Positions 58,867 to 64,000 of a DNA stretch of 64,000 bases are shown one piece after another. Below the pieces are notes generated by a model, which worked only from the letters and a program-made list of their open reading frames with translations, did no database searches and was not told the origin of the DNA. A program made the position numbers and the translations under genes. Positions within the stretch are counted from its first letter, which is position 1. The number at the start of each line of letters is the position of its first letter. This DNA comes from Dactylis glomerata (taxonomy: Eukaryota > Streptophyta > Magnoliopsida > Poales > Poaceae), in NCBI GenBank assembly GCA_007115705.1, contig QXEO01000734.1, forward strand, positions 434,001 to 498,000. The letters run 5' to 3'.

Positions 58867-59179
58867 TTTTGATTGTATCACCCACTACACCCTTTTAATA
58901 TAAGCTTTCGGTCACTTGGGCCTGGGCCGCAGCAGTGGACAAGACATGGGCCGCTGGGCAGAAAGGCGTTCAGTGATGTTTTTTTCCTCTTTGTCTTTTC
59001 CATTTCCTTTAAGATTTTAACACAAAAGATTTAAAGAGGATTCAAAACAAGGCCGATTGAATTCAAACAAAGTTTGTAAATTATGTTTATTACATATGTA
59101 ATAACATTAAATCTTTTCTCTGCAAAATAAATTTAGAAAACAAAATTTAATTACTAGAATGCCATTATGGTGTATTTAA

Positions 59180-61621
59180 AATGCGACCAAAATATCCAAC
59201 ATGACCCTTCTTAGCTAGGTGTTGAATCTTGCTAAACTCTTACTAGATCAATGATAAAATAGCTACTTTTGTATCTTAAAAGTATTTTTTCAAAATTTTA
59301 TGAGCAAACTATGAAGTACCTGTAGTTCAAATTTGGACCGCTTCCAACTGAATCGGCAGATATTTGTCAATTTCTTGATGGGTGGCTATAAAACTTTTTC
59401 CATTCAAAAAACTTTTCAATTGTGCATAGAATATGGTATAATATGATTTAAATTTGTGGTGGTCCATTTTTGAAACTTATTTTTGGTAGATGCTTCACAA
59501 AATAACCCATTTGTTGTATTAAGAAAATGAAAAATGATTTTTTTGTGCAAAGAAAATTAATACTCCCCAAAGCAACTTTGTTTGCCATACCAAGATGCAC
59601 ACATGTACGCAAAATGGGGTCATTTGAACAAACTATGCCATGGTTATGGCCATAACTAGCTCATCTAGCTTGAAAGGCAGGAAACTTCATACGAGATAGC
59701 TCTTTTTTATGAACACTTTTTCAAAATGTTTCCAATATTCCAAGTTTGTTATTTTTCCTAGAAACTAGGTCAGATAACATGACACAACGCGAAGGTTTTG
59801 TATTTTTTTGATTTTTCTTGAATTTGTTATGCACATTTAAAAATGCGACCAAAATGGCGGGCGTGACCGCTCCTAGGTCGGGATAGAATCTTGCGAAACT
59901 CTTGATGGATCTCTGATAAAATAGATAATGGTGTACCTAAAAATAATTTTTTGAAAAAAACTTGAGCAAACTATGAAGCACCTGTAGTTCAAATTTGACC
60001 CGCTTCCAGCGGAATCGGCAAAATTTTGTCAATTTCTTGAGGGGTGTTCAAAAAACTTTTTCAATGCAAACAAATGAAGAATTATGCATAAAATATGGTA
60101 TAATATGATTTAAATTTGTGGTGGTCCATTTTTGAAACTTATTTTTGGTAGATGCTTCACAAAATAACCCATTTTTAGCATTAAGAAAATGAAAAATGAA
60201 TTTTTTATGCAAAAAAAATTAATACTCCCCAAAGCAACTTTGTTTGCCATACCAAGATGCATACATGTGCACAATATGGGGTCATTTGAACAAACTATGC
60301 CATGGTTATGGCCATAACTAGCTCATCTAGCTTGAAAGCCAGGAAACTTCATACGAGATAGCTCTTTTTTGTGAACACTTTTTCAAAATGTTTCCAATAT
60401 TCCAAGTTTGTTATTTTTCCTAGAAACTATGTCACATAACATGACACAACGCGAAGGTTTTGTATCTTTTTGATTTTTCTTGAATTTGTTATGCACATTT
60501 AAAAATGCGACCAAAACGGCGGGCGTGACCGCTCCTAGGTCGGGATAGAATCTTGCGAAACTCTTGATGGATCTCTGATAAAATAGATAATGTTGTACCT
60601 AAAAATGATTTTTTGAAAAAAACTTGAGCAAACTATGAAGCACCTGTAGTTCAAATTTGACCCGCTTCCAGCGGAATCGGCAAAATTTTGTCAATTTCTT
60701 GAGGGGTGTTCAAAAAACTTTTTCCATGCAAACAAATGAAGAATTATGCATAAAATATGGTATAATATGATTTAAATTTGTGGTGGTCCATTTTTGAAAC
60801 TTATTTTTGGTAGATGCTTCACAAAATAACCCATTTTTAGCATTAAGAAAATGAAAAATGAATTTTTTTGCAAAAAAATTTAATACTCCCCAAAGCAACT
60901 TTGTTTGCCATACCAATATGCACACATGTGCACAATATTGGATCATTTGAATAAACTATGCCATGGTTATGGCCATAACTAGCTCATCTAGCTTGAAAGC
61001 CATAAAACTTCATACGAGATAGCTCTTTTTTGTGAACACTTTTTCAAAATGTTTCCAATATTCCAAGTTTATTATTTTTCCTAGAAACTAGGTCACATAA
61101 AATGACACAACACGAAGGATTTGTATTTTTTTGATTTTTTTTGAATTTCTTATGCCGACTTCAAACTGCAACCAAAACGGTGGGCGTGACCGCTCCTAGG
61201 TCGGGATCGAATCTTGCCAAACTCTTGATGGATCTATGATGAAATAGATACTTGTGTACCTAAAAATGATTTTTATAAAAAAACATGAGCAAACTATGAA
61301 GCACCTATAGTTCAAATTTGACCCGCTTCCTGCTGAATCGGCAACATTTTGTCAATTTCTTGAGGGGTGTCTAGAAAACTTTTCCATGCAAAAAAATGGT
61401 GAATTGTGCATAAAATATGGTATAATATCATATAAAAATTTGGTGGTCCATTTTTGAAACATATTTTTGGTAGATGCTTCACAAAATAACCCATTTTTAG
61501 CATTAAGAAAATGAAAAATGAATTTTTTTTGCAAAGAAAATTAAAACTCCCCAAAACAAAGTTTATTTCCTATACCAAGATGCACACTGTGCATAATATG
61601 GGGTCATCTTAACAATTTTGG
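59180..61621. repeat. 661-bp tandem repeats in CACTA copy 3
   Basis: Same 3.7-unit block. The second unit differs from copy 1 at a few bases (GGAATCGGCAAAA for GGAATCGACAAAA; TTTTCAATGC for TTTCCATGC). Confidence 0.85.
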
Positions 61622-61655
61622 TGTTATATAAATGAATTGGAAATTATTTAGAAGG

Positions 61656-64000
61656 AAAACAACAAAAAAGACACAAAGTAACCAAACCTAGGAGCCAATC
61701 AGAGTTTAGGAATCCCCTTCCACAGATCTCCCCTAGAGAGCATCTTAACCGTCCAAATATTCCCATCCGACGCACCATCATGGTTTGTCCAAACCCTAGA
61801 CCACCTCCATCCGCGCTCGATCCCACCCACGCCGCCATCACGTCTCCACGCATGGTCCAGTCGTCCCCGCAAACCCTAACCCTCTCTCCCTCTCCCTCTC
61901 TCCCCGCCACCACGCACAGTCCTTCATCTGATCCGATTGGATCCGATCTCGCCCATCTCCGCTCGATCACCGCGGGTGGCTGGTTGCAGGGGTCGTCTGG
62001 CTGGTGGCCGAGATGGACGGGGCCGCTGGGTGTGGCCTCGGGGTCGCCGGAGTCGCCCACTTCTTCCCTTCCATTCCTCCCGTCGGAAGCCCCCAGATCC
62101 AGCCTCCAGATCCACCCGATGCCGCCGGCCTCCCCAGGTAAGCCCGCCCCTGCCGTCCTCTTCTCCAAGCCGAGCGCATCCCGTGTCGCTCTGGCTCCCG
62201 ATCAAATCGAGCAAACGCGCCCTTCTCCTGCCAAATTTCGATCTTGCGCCTCACGGGCGTATTGGTTTTGCAGGAAGCGTGCTCCCAAGGAGGGTGACTC
62301 CCACCACACCGCACCACACCAGCTCGCCGCGCCGCCCGCTACGACGAGATTCCGCGACTCCATCCCGCCCGCCGCCCCTGACCGCCGGAATCCCAAGCCG
62401 ATCCACCAGCCCACCCGCCCGCCGGCGCGTAGGCTCCGCACTTCTATGCAGCTCAGGGCGATGGGGTGCGTCCAGTCCATGGCGAAGCAAAGGCAGCACC
62501 CGGCCGGCTACGAGGACCCCGTCCAGCTCACCTCCCAGACCGGATGTGAGCTCCCCTCCCCCTTCCTTTCCCCCCCCTTCCCACGCAAATCCAGCTTCGG
62601 GTGATTGGGATTCTGGAAAATGGAATATGCTAGTAGGTGCTAACTAAGGATCCCGTAGATACTACTCGAGGCAGAACGAGTAATAATCTGACTAGTACAG
62701 CTTACCGTATTATATTTCACACTACTACTAGTAGGTACTATGTGCTTTGATATGGTGTTCATGTGCCATGTGCTTGCCTCCTGGCTCGTGGATTTCTGAC
62801 CTGGTAATAATCTGACTAGTACACCAAGGCTGCATTATCCGTGCTGCTCCTCATCTTCATGATCTGTGTTGTAGGTAGGTCACTTTTCTCCTCTACATGC
62901 TTCTTGTATGCATCAAATATTTTGGAGCTGTTTATATCATGTTCAGTAAGTGTTATATTGGGCAATTGTAAGAATGAGGAGTAGTTTAATTGTGTTTCAT
63001 ACTTTGAGAATCTTCTAGTTGGTACAAGTGCTCTGCTTGGTACATTGTAAGAGGTCAGGAGCTGTTTATATCCTGTTCAGTAAGCTTGGGCAATTGTAAG
63101 AAGTGAGGAGCTGTTTATATCCGTGTAAGATGTGCTATTATCTAAGTGTCTCCATCCTTCTCCTTTAACTAGTGCTCTTTGTGCTGCTTGCTGTAGAGTA
63201 ATGTTAGTGCTGCTTGTTGTAGAGTCCAATCTAAATTGCATTGATAAAACAGTAATTAAGTTAATGTTTGCTGAAACTAGGTGCAAGCATTTGCTTCTTC
63301 TGATCCTTAGTGCTCACAATTTGCGGATGCTTTTGGGTTATGCTGCTAGCCGTTGCTTACTTGCTTAGTTTGTTTTATTATGTGGTCACTTGGTCAGGAA
63401 AAAGAATGTTGTAAACTCCTGATGTTGTATTAGTCTTCTAGAAATACTAGAGTAGTTCAAATAGGTAGGTTTATTTTGTTTCAATGCAGAGGTCATATAT
63501 AATTGCTGATTACCTTGCAGTATGTCTACAGTAAATTGTCTGGTTCTTTCTGTTATGATCGGATGTTTAAGTGTTTTGATGGTGCAAGTTCTGAGTGTAA
63601 GAATTCATTGCCAGATTATCTCTAATACAATCAGAGTTATATATAATTTTTTTTGCTGAGTGCAAGTTCTGAGTTACACGTGTGTTGCTGATCTGTTTCA
63701 CAGGTGTCTCTGTCTGAGATATGATTTGTTACTGAAGATGCTTACAACTATATGCTCACTTGTATCAATTATTAACTATGAAATTTATGTATGTTAAATT
63801 AATAGATATACTTGTGTTTGTAAATTGTATAGATAGCAATTAAACTAGGGAGGACAAACTGTGTATAACTTGATATACTTAAGTTTGTCTTCCTTCCATT
63901 CATATACTTTGGTTGTTGATTAATTGTGTTAATGTGCGTTCCTGAGTCTCCCAGGAACTAGTTAGTGGGTCCTGTGCAGTTATGCTTCTGCTTTTAATAG
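61656..64000 (+). CDS. Gene-like passenger in CACTA copy 3, 5' part only (first coding exon 62446-62545)
   Basis: The GC-rich leader, first intron sites and the MGCVQS-containing exon are present. The next predicted exon would begin about 80 bases past the window end. Changes are seen outside the coding exon (a CACGG to CATGG change in the leader, a C/T change next to the donor-side poly-C, one T lost near 62921). Confidence 0.35.

Larger units (their letters stand above)
2188..64000 (+). mobile_element. Tandem array of a Tekay-type Gypsy chromovirus with shared LTRs (continues past window)
   Basis: The order is LTR-a, Copia nest, internal B, LTR-b, internal C, LTR-c, internal D, LTR-d, internal E. 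Each internal region starts with an initiator-Met primer site right after an LTR, and B, C and D end with a polypurine tract right before the next LTR. One LTR therefore serves as the 3' LTR of one unit and the 5' LTR of the next. LTR-b to LTR-c is 16883 bp and LTR-c to LTR-d is 16868 bp. Independent insertions would each be bounded by two LTRs and a target duplication, which is not seen here. Unequal crossover between LTRs gives exactly this layout. The left flank GTTGT (2183-2187) is the expected half of the original target duplication; the right end is not in the window. Confidence 0.9.
58072..64000. mobile_element. CACTA transposon copy 3, cut by window end
   Basis: Same left terminal repeat and insertion point as copies 1 and 2. 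The first 5929 bp are present and the right end lies beyond the window. It carries a few private substitutions in the second 661-bp unit and passenger region (for example ACCATCATGG for ACCAGCATGG near 61777). Confidence 0.95.

Overview
The window looks like intergenic DNA from a large grass genome, most likely a Pooideae/Triticeae cereal. The reasons are an Angela/BARE-type Copia element, Stowaway and Tourist MITEs, a CACTA (En/Spm) transposon and a Ty3/Gypsy chromovirus of the Tekay (Del) type. I see no ordinary host gene with full exon structure. Nearly everything is transposable-element DNA.

Left edge (1-2187): the C-rich non-coding 3' end of a retroelement, its 182-bp LTR (680-861), a 78-bp Stowaway-like MITE (874-951), a 277-bp Tourist-like MITE (1026-1302), and older unassigned sequence that may include a LINE 3' end on the minus strand.

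From 2188 to the end of the window lies a tandem array of one Gypsy chromovirus in which neighbouring units share LTRs: LTR-a (2188-7422), internal B (14613-20437), LTR-b (20438-23991), internal C (23992-37320), LTR-c (37321-40864), internal D (40865-54188), LTR-d (54189-57742) and internal E (57743 onward). With insertions removed, the LTRs are 3554 bp (LTR-c 3544) and the internal regions 5825 bp (D 5824). Each complete internal region carries a tRNA-iMet primer-binding site, an extra ORF1 of unknown function, a gag-pol ORF ending in a chromodomain, a hairpin and a polypurine tract. Internal B has the only uninterrupted gag-pol (1503 aa). C and D share the same nonsense codon.

LTR-a is broken by an Angela/BARE-like Copia nest that has been rearranged. 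A lone Copia LTR (5617-7292, target duplication AACTT) is followed by the Gypsy LTR end and 755 bp of Gypsy interior, then abruptly by decayed Copia interior, a second Copia LTR (12807-14482), and the same Gypsy LTR end and interior again.

Units C, D and E each carry the same 7.5-kb non-autonomous CACTA element at the same base of ORF1 (target duplication CAA). B and the short A fragment have the empty site. The CACTA holds subterminal repeats, a tRNA-like segment, about 3.7 copies of a 661-bp repeat and a spliced gene-like passenger encoding a possible 67-aa protein that contains an MGCVQS myristoylation-type motif. The simplest history is Gypsy insertion, then Copia and CACTA insertions, then recent LTR-to-LTR unequal crossover that amplified the CACTA-bearing unit (period about 16.87 kb). 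A cluster of single-base indels, nearly all homopolymer losses, between 37.65 and 43.6 kb suggests one poorly polished assembly segment inside the array.
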